A stretch of DNA of 64,000 nt from Bacillus vallismortis (GCF_004116955.1 NZ_CP026362.1:1466501-1530500), one strand, 5' to 3'; numbered from the stretch's first letter, positions 31,356 to 41,205 are shown. Program-made: numbers and translations. Notes: generated by a model not told the origin, from the letters alone.

Positions 31356-32753
31356 TTATGCTTCTTGTCTCTCATCTTCCCATGTTTCAGCGTTTTTCAG
31401 ACCTGGGATGTTCTTCGATTTGAATACAGGATCAAGTCCTTGTTTACGCTGACTCGCATAATCTTTATACACTTTATAAGCTACGTTGGACAAGAGCGTA
31501 ATCACAACTAAGTTAATCAGCGCCATAATTCCCATAAAGAGATCCGCCATGTCCCACACAATCTGGAACCCTGCTACACACCCAAAGACAACCATTGCAA
31601 CAACCGCGATACGGTAAATGTTCAGCCATGTTTTGCTTGTTTTAATAAATTCAATATTTGTCTCACCATAATAGTAGTTTCCGACAACTGAACTAAAGGC
31701 GAACAAGAACATTGCGATGGCTATGAAACTAGGAGCCCAGCCTCCAATATGGTGGCTCAGAGCAGCCTGTGTAACCTGGATGCCGTCACCCTTTGGTGTT
31801 ACACTGTACAGTAAAATGATAAACGCAGTAGACGTACATACGATAAATGTATCGAAAAACACGCCTAATGTCTGAATAAAGCCTTGTTTTGCCGGATGCG
31901 AAACATGAGCTGTCGCAGCAGCATTTGGCGCGCTACCCATTCCTGCTTCGTTAGAGAAAAGTCCGCGCTGTGCACCAATGACGATGATAGCTCCCAGTCC
32001 TCCGCCGACAACTTGATCAATTCCTAAAGCGTTTTTAACAATAATCGCAATAACACTTGGGAATGCAGAAATATTTGCAAATACAACATATAGCGCAATT
32101 AAAATATAAAGTCCAGCCATGACCGGAACAATCAATTGTGTCACAGCGACAACACGTTTTAAACCGCCAAAAATAATAAAGGCTGTTAAAACAGCAAGAA
32201 CAATGGCGACAACAGTTTTATTCACATGAAAAGCGCCTTCTAACGCTCCTGCAATTGTATTGGATTGAACAGCGTTAAAAATTAATCCGAATGATACGGT
32301 AATTAAGACAGCGAATACGATCCCAAGCCATCTGACTCCAAGGCCTTTTTGAATATAGTAGGCCGGACCGCCGCGGAAATCGTCTCCGTCCTTCACTTTA
32401 TAAAGCTGTGCCAACGTACTCTCAACGAAGCTTGAAGCCATGCCTACAGCAGCTACAACCCACATCCAAAAGACAGCCCCTGGGCCGCCCGTCGCAATGG
32501 CTAAGGCTACACCTGTCAAATTCCCTGTACCGACTCGGGATGCCGCCGAGATAAAAAACGCCTGCATAGATGAGACGCCTTTATTTCCATCAGGCTTCTC
32601 TCCTACTATTCTGAACATTTCAATAAAGTAACGGAATTGGATAAAACCAAAACGAAGTGTGAAAAATAACCCAAGCCCTACTAAAATATAAAACAAATAT
32701 TTCCAAATAAAAGCACTTGGAATATTGATTAAGCTATAGAATAAAGACTCCAT
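31356..32753 (-). CDS. alsT: Sodium:alanine/glutamine symporter (AGCS family)
   Basis: 465 residues from ATG 32753, which follows CGGGAGGGC; the upstream in-frame ATGs lack a site. About 10-11 transmembrane helices. AGCS family motifs: FFISAASRVGTGNLTGVALAI, GGPGAVFWMWVVA, GGPAYYIQKGLG, and QRGLFSNEAGMGSAPNAAATA. AlsT of B. subtilis has been linked to glutamine uptake, and the family also carries alanine. A perfect TnrA/GlnR-type box just downstream of the predicted -10 indicates nitrogen control. Confidence 0.93.
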   Translation of the reverse strand: MESLFYSLINIPSAFIWKYLFYILVGLGLFFTLRFGFIQFRYFIEMFRIVGEKPDGNKGVSSMQAFFISAASRVGTGNLTGVALAIATGGPGAVFWMWVVAAVGMASSFVESTLAQLYKVKDGDDFRGGPAYYIQKGLGVRWLGIVFAVLITVSFGLIFNAVQSNTIAGALEGAFHVNKTVVAIVLAVLTAFIIFGGLKRVVAVTQLIVPVMAGLYILIALYVVFANISAFPSVIAIIVKNALGIDQVVGGGLGAIIVIGAQRGLFSNEAGMGSAPNAAATAHVSHPAKQGFIQTLGVFFDTFIVCTSTAFIILLYSVTPKGDGIQVTQAALSHHIGGWAPSFIAIAMFLFAFSSVVGNYYYGETNIEFIKTSKTWLNIYRIAVVAMVVFGCVAGFQIVWDMADLFMGIMALINLVVITLLSNVAYKVYKDYASQRKQGLDPVFKSKNIPGLKNAETWEDERQEA

Positions 32754-32796
32754 ATTGCCCTCCCGTTTCATCAATTCTTAGTAAATTCAATTTTGA

Positions 32797-32813
32797 TGTT
32801 AGATTTTTTAACA
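32797..32813 (-). promoter_or_regulatory. TnrA/GlnR box controlling alsT
   Basis: TGTTAGATTTTTTAACA matches the consensus TGTNANATTTTNTNACA at every fixed position. Upstream on the coding (minus) strand is a TATAAT -10 at 32825-32830, so the box spans about +5 to +20. That position fits repression by a bound nitrogen regulator. Confidence 0.8.
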
Positions 32814-32824
32814 TGCTGAGTCTT

Positions 32825-33235
32825 ATTATATCACAATATGTCGAATTAGGAAGTTTTTTCGCGAAGATTATTGTCTAGATTGATACTTACTCCTTCGTTC
32901 CGCCTTTCTATTATTTTCCTATAAATAAAAAATTTAAGATAAACTTGCATGGAAAAAGTGTTCTCTATTAAAAAGTAAGAATGTTATCTTGGCACTTTTA
33001 TAAATAAAGTGATAAATCCTAAACACCGAACATATCATTTAAAATGTGTTTTTATTCACATCTCAGAGCGGGTATACATACACTAATAAAAGCAATTTCT
33101 CTTTCAAAAGTAAGCAAAAAGATATATACTTAACAAAGTGAAATTTATTTTTAAATTTAAAAAATCAGGTTTACTTTCAGATTGGATTAGGGTATTATTA
33201 TAAGAATATTCAGTATATTAAAGGGGGGAGATCAT
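32825..33235. other. AT-rich divergent intergenic region, alsT / ynfC
   Basis: Holds the alsT -10 (TATAAT on the minus strand, 32825-32830) and, on the + strand, a plausible sigma-A promoter for the next gene (TTTACT at 33170-33175, 17-nt spacer, TATTAT at 33193-33198). No gene seen in between. Confidence 0.45.
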
Positions 33236-33589
33236 TTGAAAAAAGTAACGATACTGAAAGCGTCCATCTTATTCTTGGCGATTGCCAGTTTTCATTTGTT
33301 CTCAATTCCCCACGCCTTTGATATCGGCCATCATTATAAAGCTGTAGCCGACCAGCAGGAAATGCATGAGATGAAAACCGGCCAAAATGCTGATGATGAG
33401 AAGAAATCCATCACAGGAGCAATTGCGCTTATCGCTTTATGGGCAATGGCTGTTCTGCTTCTGACCGCTGAAAGCAAAGATACGGGTGACTCCCGCAGGC
33501 GCCAGCGGAAAAAAAGCTTTATCCTGGCTAAATTTTATCAATCATCTTATTTCGGCAAACTTCATGTTCAACATCACCCGATTATATAA
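33236..33589 (+). CDS. ynfC: Small membrane protein, probable YnfC
   Basis: 117 residues with a TTG start directly after AAGGGGGGAG. Two hydrophobic segments: residues 5-24 (signal-anchor-like) and about 60-80 (ITGAIALIALWAMAVLLLTA). A His/Asp-containing stretch lies between them (HAFDIGHHYK). The basic C-terminal tail (RRRQRKKS) should face the cytoplasm. No catalytic motif seen. The name comes from gene position between alsT and parC and is less certain than the gene itself. Confidence 0.65.
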   Translation: MKKVTILKASILFLAIASFHLFSIPHAFDIGHHYKAVADQQEMHEMKTGQNADDEKKSITGAIALIALWAMAVLLLTAESKDTGDSRRRQRKKSFILAKFYQSSYFGKLHVQHHPII

Positions 33590-33614
33590 CGAAAATATGA
33601 GGAGGCTGTTAAAC

Positions 33615-33740
33615 ATGTTGTTTATCTTAAGAATGGTGATTTTAGGCTTATTTTCTTTCACAGCGCTGAATTTATTTGTATGGCAAGGAATTGAATTTAT
33701 TCATGCCTTTACAGATCTTTTCACAAGCCATGAAAGCTGA
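33615..33740 (+). CDS. 41-residue hydrophobic peptide
   Basis: ATG about 9 nt after GAGGAGG, 25 nt beyond the preceding gene and before a strong terminator, so it looks like the second gene of a two-gene unit. One transmembrane helix (LRMVILGLFSFTALNLFVW), then a short polar tail. Possibly the annotated ynzL of B. subtilis, but I could not confirm the name. Function unknown. Confidence 0.65.
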   Translation: MLFILRMVILGLFSFTALNLFVWQGIEFIHAFTDLFTSHES

Positions 33741-33753
33741 TTGAAAACAAACG

Positions 33754-33786
33754 AAACCCGCTCGCATCATGTGAGCGGGTTTTTTG
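33754..33786 (+). terminator. Terminator between the small membrane genes and parC
   Basis: A 12-13 bp stem (AACCCGCTCGCA / TGTGAGCGGGTT, one G-T pair) followed by TTTTTT. Confidence 0.85.
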
Positions 33787-33791
33787 ATGAT

Positions 33792-36209
33792 TTATTCTGT
33801 TTGAAGGCGCCAAACAGCTGTGACCCTGCCTGATTCCTCTTCATCAATAAAGAAAGAGCCATTGCTGTATCTGTCGTTTGTCCGCAAGTCTTTTGCCTGA
33901 AGTTCCTTTCTGTCGCCTTTTTCCGTTTCCGCCATCAGCCGCTGATTCAAACCACAAGTGAATACTGATACGACACGGTGAGGGTTCTTCTTCAATTCCC
34001 TCAGCATCACAACACCGCGTTTTGCACGGGACGTTTTTTCAAACTCGGCAAGACTCATGCGTTTGACCGCTCCCCGTTGTGTGAACAATACGATGGAATC
34101 AGATTCCTGAAGGATCTCTCCGGAAACCACAAAGTCATCTTCTTTTAAGTTAATCCCTTTGACACCTGCCGCACGCGCGCCAACTACATTTACTTCATCT
34201 TCTCCAAACCATAGGCCGTACCCAAGCTGAGTGGCTATAAAGATCTGGCTTTCCCCATTTGTCACATGTACATTGATCAGTTCATCTTCACCCTTCAGAT
34301 TTAACGCCACAAGCGCTTTAGAATAACGCTGTGCTTTATAATGGGTGAGTTCTGTCTTCTTCACCATGCCGTTTTTCGTAAAGAACAAAAGATACGCCGA
34401 TGGATCAAATTCTTTTATCGGTATTGCTTTTACAATCGTTTCATCACCATCAATGCTAATCACATTTGAAAAATGCTGGCCCATGTCCTTCCATCTGATA
34501 TCAGGCAGCTGGTGAACCGGACAGTAGATATAGCTGCCTTTGTTCGTAAAGAGCAGCAGTACATCCGTCGTATTCATTTCGAACTGATGCAGTATCCTAT
34601 CCGTATCCTTCATTCCAAAATCCTGGCCATTGGAAGCGGCAAATGAGCGCTGACTCGTCCGTTTTAAGTACCCATCCTTCGTAACGGTCACATATACATC
34701 TTCAGACGCAACCATGACTTCAAGGTTAATTTTAATTTCCTCAATTTTCTCTTCAATCACAGAGCGCCGTGTGTCTGCATATTTCTTTTTCAGTGCTTTT
34801 AAGCTGTTTGTGATCACTTTTAAGAGCTTTTTATCATTGCTCAGAATGGATTCGAGCTCTTCAATTTTTTTATCTAGCTCTTCCGCCTCTTCCTTTAGCG
34901 CTGTGATATCTGTATTGGTTAAACGATACAACTGCAATGACACGATCGCTTCAGCCTGAGACTCTGTAAATTCATATTTCTCTATCAAATTGTTTTTAGC
35001 GTCACGTTTGTCGCTTGAAGAGCGGATTGTTGCAATGACCTCATCCAAAATGGATAATGCTTTCATAAGCCCTTCTACAATATGATGTCTGTCTTTTGCT
35101 TTTTGAAGCTCATAAACGGACCGGTTTGTAACAACTTCCTTTTGGTGGCCAATATATGCATCCAAAATAGCAGGCAGAGTCATCAGCATGGGACGGCGGT
35201 TATGAATGGCCACCATATTAAAGTTATAAGTGATCTGTAAATCGGTATTTTTATATAAGAAATTTAAAATGCCCTTGGCATCCGCTTCTTTTTTCAGTTC
35301 AATAACCACTCTCAGCCCTGTTCGGTCTGTTTCATCGCGAACCTCTGAAATGCCCTCAACCTTTTTATCAATGCGGAACTCGTCCATTTTCTTCACAAGG
35401 TTCGCTTTGTTTACTTCATATGGAATCTCGGTAATGATAATTTGTTCACGTCCGCCTCTGATTCCTTCTATTTCAGCTTTACCGCGGATAATGATTTTTC
35501 CTTTTCCGGTTTCGTAAGCTTTTCTTATTCCGTCAACACCTTGAATAATACCGCCTGTCGGAAAATCAGGCCCTTTTATGACTTCCATGAGTTCATCAAC
35601 AGAACAAGATGGCATTTGGATGCGTTTTATAACAGCATCAATGACTTCTCCGAGATGATGAGGAGGAATGTCGGTCGCATATCCCGCTGAAATCCCGGTA
35701 GATCCGTTGACCAATAGGTTAGGAAACATCGCTGGAAGTACGACAGGCTCCTTGCTTGTATCATCGAAGTTCGGGACGAACTCAACCGTATTTTTGTCAA
35801 TATCCCGAAGAAGCTCAGATGCTATCGGAGATAATCGTGCCTCTGTATAACGCATGGCTGCCGGGGGATCTCCGTCGATGCTTCCGTTGTTTCCATGCAT
35901 TTCGATTAACACATTTCGCACTTTCCAATCCTGGCTCATCCGCACCATTGCTTCATAAACCGAACTGTCACCGTGCGGATGATAGTTACCGATGACGTTA
36001 CCGACCGTTTTGGCCGCTTTTCTGAAGTTTTTATCAAACGTGTTTCCATCCGTATGCATCGCATACAAAATTCTGCGCTGTACCGGCTTTAAGCCATCTC
36101 TCGCATCCGGAAGCGCCCTGTCTTGAATAATATATTTACTATAGCGCCCAAACCGGTCGCCGATCACCTCTTCTAATGGTAAATCATGAAATAATTCTGG
36201 CTGTGACAA
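33792..36209 (-). CDS. parC: DNA topoisomerase IV subunit A
   Basis: 805 residues (GrlA). The start is TTG at 36209: TTG TCA CAG CCA gives the conserved [11 protein letters not shown], and GAGGAGG lies inside the end of parE, 3 nt upstream of the junction. The active-site Tyr is in [11 protein letters not shown]. The quinolone region reads [12 protein letters not shown], with Ser and Glu at the positions changed in resistant strains, i.e. wild type. The C-terminal six-blade beta-pinwheel is visible as repeated motifs ([33 protein letters not shown]). Translationally coupled to parE; it decatenates sister chromosomes with it. Confidence 0.97.
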   Translation of the reverse strand: MSQPELFHDLPLEEVIGDRFGRYSKYIIQDRALPDARDGLKPVQRRILYAMHTDGNTFDKNFRKAAKTVGNVIGNYHPHGDSSVYEAMVRMSQDWKVRNVLIEMHGNNGSIDGDPPAAMRYTEARLSPIASELLRDIDKNTVEFVPNFDDTSKEPVVLPAMFPNLLVNGSTGISAGYATDIPPHHLGEVIDAVIKRIQMPSCSVDELMEVIKGPDFPTGGIIQGVDGIRKAYETGKGKIIIRGKAEIEGIRGGREQIIITEIPYEVNKANLVKKMDEFRIDKKVEGISEVRDETDRTGLRVVIELKKEADAKGILNFLYKNTDLQITYNFNMVAIHNRRPMLMTLPAILDAYIGHQKEVVTNRSVYELQKAKDRHHIVEGLMKALSILDEVIATIRSSSDKRDAKNNLIEKYEFTESQAEAIVSLQLYRLTNTDITALKEEAEELDKKIEELESILSNDKKLLKVITNSLKALKKKYADTRRSVIEEKIEEIKINLEVMVASEDVYVTVTKDGYLKRTSQRSFAASNGQDFGMKDTDRILHQFEMNTTDVLLLFTNKGSYIYCPVHQLPDIRWKDMGQHFSNVISIDGDETIVKAIPIKEFDPSAYLLFFTKNGMVKKTELTHYKAQRYSKALVALNLKGEDELINVHVTNGESQIFIATQLGYGLWFGEDEVNVVGARAAGVKGINLKEDDFVVSGEILQESDSIVLFTQRGAVKRMSLAEFEKTSRAKRGVVMLRELKKNPHRVVSVFTCGLNQRLMAETEKGDRKELQAKDLRTNDRYSNGSFFIDEEESGRVTAVWRLQTE

Positions 36210-36212
36210 TCA

Positions 36213-38180
36213 TTAAACCTCCTCAGCGACCGATAAATTTTCATTTTCTAAAATATTGCTTTCTTCATCTAAGCCGAAAGCGACGTTTTTCTCAATCCAC
36301 TTTCTGCGCGGTTCCACTTTGTCTCCCATTAACGTCGTCACACGTCTCTCTACGCGCGCCGCATCGTCGATTTTAACCCTTACAAGCGTGCGGGACTCAG
36401 GATTCATCGTCGTCTCCCACAGCTGGTCTGCGTTCATCTCTCCAAGACCCTTGTATCGCTGAATGGTATAGCCTTTGCCGACTTTTTTCAGGACATCATC
36501 CATCTCTTCATCAGACCATGCGTATTCAATGATTTCCTTTTTCCCGCTTCCTTTGCTGACCTTATATAAAGGAGGCAGCGCAATGAACACCTTGCCATGC
36601 TCAATAAGCGGCTTCATATAGCGATAGAAAAAGGTGAGAAGCAGCACTTGAATATGAGCGCCATCCGTATCAGCATCGGTCATAATGATGATTTTGTCGT
36701 AGTTGATGTCATCGATTGAGAAATCCGCTCCGACTCCGCCGCCGATCGCATGAATGATCGTATTGATCTCTTCATTTTTAAATATATCAGCAAGTTTTGC
36801 TTTTTCCGTATTAATGACTTTACCGCGCAAAGGCAGAACCGCTTGAAATCTGCGGTCTCTCCCCTGTTTGGCTGATCCGCCTGCAGAATCTCCCTCAACG
36901 AGATACAATTCATTTTTTGCCGGGTTTCTCGAACCAGCAGGCGTCAGCTTTCCGCTTAATGTCGCTTCAGACTTTTTGCGCTTTTTGCCGCTTCTTGCTT
37001 CTTCACGGGCTTTGCGTGCCGCTTCGCGTGCCTGGCTCGCTTTGATGGCTTTTTTAACAAGGAGTGTTGCGGTATCCCGATTTTCCTCTAAAAAGTAAGC
37101 AAGCTGCTCTGAAACAATCGCATCAACCGCTGACCTCGCTTCACTTGTACCTAGCTTTCCTTTTGTTTGACCTTCAAATTGAAGAAGCTCTTCGGGAATG
37201 CGGACAGAGATAATGGCTGAAAGCCCTTCCCTTATATCCGTTCCTTCAAGGTTCTTATCCTTTTCTTTCAGCAAAGCCACTTTTCTCGCATATTCATTAA
37301 ATGCACGTGTCATCGCTGTTTTTGCACCAGACTCATGAGTACCGCCGTCTTTTGTTCTCACGTTGTTTACAAATGACAAGATGTTTTCAGAATAACCGTC
37401 ATTAAACTGGAACGCAAAGTCGACTTCTATTGAATGATGTTCTCCCTCAAAAGAAACCACTTCAGACAAGGCGTCTTTTTCTTCATTTAAGTAAGCGACA
37501 AACGCTTCTATGCCGTTTTCGTAATAAAAGACCTCATGCTGGTCATTGCGCTCGTCAATCAGCTCAATCTTTAATCCTTTTAACAAAAACGCAGATTCTC
37601 TTAAGCGCTCAGAAAGCGTTTCAAAATTATAAGTTGTTGCACTGAACATCGTTGGATCTGGCTTAAAGTGCGTAAGCGTTCCTGTCTTTTTTGTTTTGCC
37701 GATTTTTTCGAGAGATGTAACCGGTTTTCCTCCATTTTCAAACCGCTGCTGATAAATGAAACCGTCCCGCTCAATGGTTACCGTCAGCCATTCAGATAAA
37801 GCGTTTACGACTGATGCACCAACTCCGTGCAGCCCTCCGCTCGTCTTATAGCCGCCTTGGCCAAATTTTCCTCCGGCATGAAGCACCGTTAAAATCACTT
37901 CAGGGGTTGGTTTGCCGAGCTTATGCATTCCAGTTGGCATGCCGCGGCCTCTATCCTGTACAGAAATACTGTTGTCTTTATGTATTTTGACGATGATGTG
38001 ATCTCCATGGCCCGCAAGCACCTCGTCGACAGAGTTATCTACGATTTCATAAACCAAGTGGTGCAAGCCCCGCGCGTCAGTAGAACCAATATACATACCC
38101 GGCCTTTTCCTGACGGCCTCAAGGCCTTCGAGCACCTGTATGGCATCTTCGTTGTAATCAAATTGCTGTTTTCTAGCCAA
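36213..38180 (-). CDS. parE: DNA topoisomerase IV subunit B
   Basis: 655 residues (GrlB). GHKL ATPase domain: EIVDNSVDEVLAG, GRGMPTGMH, GGLHGVGASVVNALS. Transducer domain, then TOPRIM with LVEGDSAGGSAKQGRDRRFQ, the PLRGK loop and the metal motif MTDADTDGAHI. ATP-driven strand passage together with ParC. Starts ATG 38180; parC follows after 3 nt. Confidence 0.97.
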   Translation of the reverse strand: MARKQQFDYNEDAIQVLEGLEAVRKRPGMYIGSTDARGLHHLVYEIVDNSVDEVLAGHGDHIIVKIHKDNSISVQDRGRGMPTGMHKLGKPTPEVILTVLHAGGKFGQGGYKTSGGLHGVGASVVNALSEWLTVTIERDGFIYQQRFENGGKPVTSLEKIGKTKKTGTLTHFKPDPTMFSATTYNFETLSERLRESAFLLKGLKIELIDERNDQHEVFYYENGIEAFVAYLNEEKDALSEVVSFEGEHHSIEVDFAFQFNDGYSENILSFVNNVRTKDGGTHESGAKTAMTRAFNEYARKVALLKEKDKNLEGTDIREGLSAIISVRIPEELLQFEGQTKGKLGTSEARSAVDAIVSEQLAYFLEENRDTATLLVKKAIKASQAREAARKAREEARSGKKRKKSEATLSGKLTPAGSRNPAKNELYLVEGDSAGGSAKQGRDRRFQAVLPLRGKVINTEKAKLADIFKNEEINTIIHAIGGGVGADFSIDDINYDKIIIMTDADTDGAHIQVLLLTFFYRYMKPLIEHGKVFIALPPLYKVSKGSGKKEIIEYAWSDEEMDDVLKKVGKGYTIQRYKGLGEMNADQLWETTMNPESRTLVRVKIDDAARVERRVTTLMGDKVEPRRKWIEKNVAFGLDEESNILENENLSVAEEV

Positions 38181-38574
38181 ACGTACAAACCCCTTTCAAA
38201 AACTACATTGTCTTTCTCTTTTTTTCAGTGTTGCGCATCAATTGTATAAAATATGTTTTATAAACCTCGCCTTAAGCCGGTACTGCTTGGACTCCTCATT
38301 ATAACCAATATGTTTGCGATCGCAACATAAAGCCAACGAATCAGTTTGCAAAACATCGGTAAGTGCTGTTTTCACACCATGAGAACGTATGTTTGTTTAT
38401 TATATATAAAGCAGCAGACCTTCGCAAATCGAACGGCCGAAACCCAGTTAGACAAGGTATTCAAAAAAAGCTGTTCAAGCTTTATTGTATCTGTTTCATC
38501 GCAATACGCAAACAATATCTTAAAATTAAAAAGCAAAAATCCTTGAATTCACAAGGATTTTTGCAGTTCTGCAC
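38181..38574. other. Intergenic region upstream of parE
   Basis: Nearly 400 bp between divergently read parE (minus) and the 3' end of yneT (minus). It must contain the parE promoter. I see no gene; the short + strand open frames here have no ribosome site. Its yneT-proximal end is a terminator. Confidence 0.5.
38525..38564 (-). terminator. Terminator after yneT
   Basis: A 13-bp stem (GCAAAAATCCTTG / CAAGGATTTTTGC) with a 6-nt loop and a T-rich tail on the minus strand. Confidence 0.85.
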
Positions 38575-38982
38575 CTATTTTGTTACTGCGTGCGCCACTT
38601 TTATGCACAGATCCATGATAACGGTTCTGTCTTTTTCCTTTAGCATCTTGTAAGCTTCATCGTTGACCAGCCCTTGCTGTGCCCAAAATACCGGAGCATC
38701 TGTCTCCAAAAACTCTTCCGCAACGCCTGGCAGCTGTTCTGAGCGCCGGAATACATTGACGATGTCAACGGGACCGTCAATCTCTTTTAAAGAAGAAACG
38801 GCTTTGACACCGAGCGCCTCATCAATTGTCGGGTTGACAGGAATGATGTCATAACCCGCATCCTGCATCGCTTTTGAAACCATATGAGACGTTCTATCCG
38901 GCCGGTCTGAAAGCCCGACTACCGCTATTCGCTTGCTTCTGTCAAGAATCTCTTTTATTTCCGCTTTGGTAGGGTTTTGCAT
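38575..38982 (-). CDS. yneT: CoA-binding protein YneT (Rossmann fold, YccU-like)
   Basis: 135 residues; ATG after AAGGAGTGG. CoA-binding domain signatures: KRIAVVGLSDRPDRTSHMVSK (nucleotide loop), GYDIIPVNPTIDEALG, VFRRSEQLPGVAEEFLE and FWAQQGLVNDEA. These match the stand-alone CoA_binding_2 family found across bacteria. Reaction unknown. Monocistronic, divergent from plsY. Confidence 0.88.
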   Translation of the reverse strand: MQNPTKAEIKEILDRSKRIAVVGLSDRPDRTSHMVSKAMQDAGYDIIPVNPTIDEALGVKAVSSLKEIDGPVDIVNVFRRSEQLPGVAEEFLETDAPVFWAQQGLVNDEAYKMLKEKDRTVIMDLCIKVAHAVTK

Positions 38983-39150
38983 CCTGTACCACTCCTTTTT
39001 TATCTATTTTACACGATCAAAATGAAAGAAATCAAAAGATGATGCATGTTTGTGTGGATTTGTAAGCAAACTTTACAAAAAACTTGTCATCAGATCATGA
39101 CATCTCGTGTTAAAATAAAAAGAAGGGACTTTGAAAAAGGAGAAATGTAG

Positions 39151-39732
39151 ATGTTAATTGCTTTATTGATTATTTTGGCCTACCTGATAGGCAGCATTCC
39201 ATCTGGCTTAATTGTGGGCAAGCTTGCCAAGGGAATCGATATTCGGGAGCACGGCAGCGGCAACCTAGGCGCAACCAACGCATTCCGTACACTGGGCGTA
39301 AAAGCTGGTTCCGTCGTCATCGCCGGAGATATTTTAAAAGGGACGCTGGCAACTGCATTGCCTCATCTCATGCATGTTGATATTCATCCGCTTCTTGCAG
39401 GAGTGTTTGCAGTTTTAGGCCATGTGTTTCCTATCTTCGCCAAATTTAAAGGCGGCAAAGCCGTGGCAACGTCCGGAGGCGTTTTGCTATTTTACGCACC
39501 TTTGTTATTTATTACGATGGTCGCGGTATTTTTCATCTTTTTATACTTGACTAAATTTGTTTCCCTGTCATCGATGTTAACAGGGATCTATACTGTGATA
39601 TATAGTCTCTTTGTCCATGACAAGTATTTATTGATTGTTGTTACCCTGCTCACTATTTTTGTGATATACAGACACCGGGCGAACATTAAACGAATTATCA
39701 ATAAAACAGAACCTAAAGTAAAGTGGTTATAA
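39151..39732 (+). CDS. plsY: Glycerol-3-phosphate acyltransferase PlsY
   Basis: 193 residues, about six transmembrane segments. The three conserved cytoplasmic loops of PlsY are present: [54 protein letters not shown], and the C-terminal [11 protein letters not shown]. It transfers acyl groups from acyl-phosphate (made by PlsX) to glycerol-3-phosphate, the first membrane step of phospholipid synthesis. Preceded by an extended -10 (TGTTAAAAT, 39108-39116). Confidence 0.95.
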   Translation: MLIALLIILAYLIGSIPSGLIVGKLAKGIDIREHGSGNLGATNAFRTLGVKAGSVVIAGDILKGTLATALPHLMHVDIHPLLAGVFAVLGHVFPIFAKFKGGKAVATSGGVLLFYAPLLFITMVAVFFIFLYLTKFVSLSSMLTGIYTVIYSLFVHDKYLLIVVTLLTIFVIYRHRANIKRIINKTEPKVKWL

Positions 39733-39819
39733 ACGTAAAAACCTTCTCTTTTGACACAGAATAGCCTAATACGTTTATAATAGAGAAAATTCAAATGAAG
39801 AACAAAGGGGTGTTCTGTT

Positions 39820-40107
39820 ATGAATATGACAATTAAAGAAGACGCACTGAACTGGTATAAAGAAGAGCTTGATTTAGAAAGCGGAGACCAGGTTCGCTTT
39901 TTCGTCCGCTACGGCGGCTGCAGCAATGTACAAAAGGGATTTTCCCTCGGTGTGGCGAAAGATGCCCCACAAGAGGCTGGAGCCACTGCAGAAGCCGGCG
40001 GCATTACCTTCTTTATTGAAGAGAGTGATCTATGGTACTTCGATAACCACGACCTTCTAGTCAGCTACTCAGAGGACGCTGACGAACCGGTTTTTGAATA
40101 CCAATAA
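39820..40107 (+). CDS. yneR: HesB/IscA-like protein YneR
   Basis: 95 residues; ATG after AAAGGGGTG. The HesB/A-type carrier fold is recognisable (FFVRYGGCSNVQKGFSLGVAKD, then a beta-rich C-terminus). Only the first Cys is present, and the C-terminal CxC pair that binds Fe-S in true A-type carriers is absent. A role in standard Fe-S transfer is therefore doubtful, and its function is open. It is separated from plsY by about 90 nt and faces yneQ. Confidence 0.85.
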   Translation: MNMTIKEDALNWYKEELDLESGDQVRFFVRYGGCSNVQKGFSLGVAKDAPQEAGATAEAGGITFFIEESDLWYFDNHDLLVSYSEDADEPVFEYQ

Positions 40108-40138
40108 AAAGGAACGCACATCACGTGCGTTCCTTTTT
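40106..40138. terminator. Bidirectional terminator, yneR / yneQ
   Basis: A perfect 14-bp stem (AAAAAGGAACGCAC / GTGCGTTCCTTTTT) with a 5-nt loop; A and T runs in the arms serve both convergent genes. It overlaps the last codons of yneQ. Confidence 0.9.
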
Positions 40139-40438
40139 ATATATATGAAATCTTTTAAGATGATCGGTCAGGTTCTCTTGTTCCAAGATATACTTCTGTG
40201 TTTCACCCAGCAAATCAAAGTGAGGAAATTCACTTTTTTTATGTATCCATTCTTTTTTTAAACCGTACGCCGCTCCCCATTGAATCAGCTTATCAATATC
40301 TGCACAGCCTGCTTTTGTCACAGTCTTTGCTTCCGGAAACCGGTCATCCAGCCAGTAATGTGTTAAAAATGCGATGTCTCCTCTTTTCACTGCTTGTTTC
40401 CACCGGTTGAGTTCCTCCCGCTTCACACCAAACGCCAT
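40121..40438 (-). CDS. yneQ: Conserved protein YneQ, function unknown
   Basis: 105 residues, soluble, Trp/Lys-rich (RWKQAVKRGD, HYWLDDRFPEAKTVTKAGCADIDKL). The pattern suggests a small alpha/beta protein, but I recognise no catalytic motif. Its start lies 15 nt after yneP on the same strand, so it is co-transcribed with yneP. Confidence 0.8.
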   Translation of the reverse strand: MAFGVKREELNRWKQAVKRGDIAFLTHYWLDDRFPEAKTVTKAGCADIDKLIQWGAAYGLKKEWIHKKSEFPHFDLLGETQKYILEQENLTDHLKRFHIYKKERT

Positions 40439-40453
40439 TTTTCGTTCACTTCC

Positions 40454-40870
40454 CTATTTTCTGGCCTTTTCATATGCTGCGTGCCAATCAGGGAAAGCTT
40501 TACGAAACTGAATAGGCTTAAAGCTTTCTTTATCCACACAAATATGAGATGAGGTGGCTTCTATAGAAAGCTCACCGGCCGGATTATAAATATGATAACC
40601 ATAGACGGTTTTAAACCCGTTGTATTCCTCTATCCATGTATGCACAACCGCGGTTTCTCCGTAATGAAGCGGCTTTTTATAGGAAATATTGATATCAACG
40701 ACTGGTGAGAGGACGCCTCTCTTTTCCATATCACTGTACAAAAAGCCTAAATCTTTAATGAGAGCCGTTCTGCCGACCTCCATCCACACAAGATAATTTG
40801 CGTGATAGACAATCCCCATTTGATCTGTTTCTGCATAACGCACTTCTATTTCTTTTTTTGATACCTGCAA
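40454..40870 (-). CDS. yneP: Acyl-CoA thioesterase of the hot-dog fold (YbgC/4HBT family)
   Basis: 138 residues with a TTG start at 40870. 4-hydroxybenzoyl-CoA thioesterase family signature near the N-terminus: VRYAETDQMGIVYHANYLVWMEVGR, containing the catalytic Asp and His. The later strand DINISYKKPLHYGETAVVHT completes the fold. Likely hydrolyses short or aromatic acyl-CoAs in the cytoplasm; true substrate unknown. Confidence 0.88.
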   Translation of the reverse strand: MQVSKKEIEVRYAETDQMGIVYHANYLVWMEVGRTALIKDLGFLYSDMEKRGVLSPVVDINISYKKPLHYGETAVVHTWIEEYNGFKTVYGYHIYNPAGELSIEATSSHICVDKESFKPIQFRKAFPDWHAAYEKARK

Positions 40871-40929
40871 GATTACTCTGCTCCCTTAACGTCAATTTAG
40901 CCTCATTTTACCATAATCAAATCAGAAAG

Positions 40930-40956
40930 AAAAAAACCAGGTTTCCCTGGTTTTTA
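40930..40956 (-). terminator. Terminator of sspN-tlp
   Basis: Stem AAAACCAGG / CCTGGTTTT with a short loop, overlapping the tlp stop; the upstream + strand A7 gives the minus-strand U tract. Confidence 0.8.
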
Positions 40957-41205
40957 TGAACGGTATCCGTTTTGTCTCGCTGCGGATTCGTCTTGAATTT
41001 CATTGCGAAACGCTTCAATGCTCTGTTCGCGTCTAGCGTTTTTTTCTTTGATGTGCTGCTTGTCTTCTCCTGAAGCAAATTCCATTGATGCTTCTGCTTC
41101 TTCCATGTTTTCGATTGTATTTTGAACCATATCCTGCAGTTTTTCTACATTATCAGAACGATCATCAGGATTAGGGTGCTGATATTGATTTTGGTTTTTT
41201 GTCAT
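40954..41205 (-). CDS. tlp: Small acid-soluble spore protein Tlp (thioredoxin-like)
   Basis: 83 residues, highly polar, Gln/Asn/Glu-rich (TKNQNQYQHPNPDDRSDN, then VQNTIENMEEAEASMEF). This is the Tlp minor spore protein family; despite its name it has no redox motif. Made in the forespore. It follows sspN, with about 35 nt between them, in a forespore operon. Confidence 0.93.
   Translation of the reverse strand: MTKNQNQYQHPNPDDRSDNVEKLQDMVQNTIENMEEAEASMEFASGEDKQHIKEKNARREQSIEAFRNEIQDESAARQNGYRS

Noticed and set aside
35230..35690. Overlapping + strand frames inside parC
   Set aside because: Antisense shadows of a highly conserved gene with no start signals.
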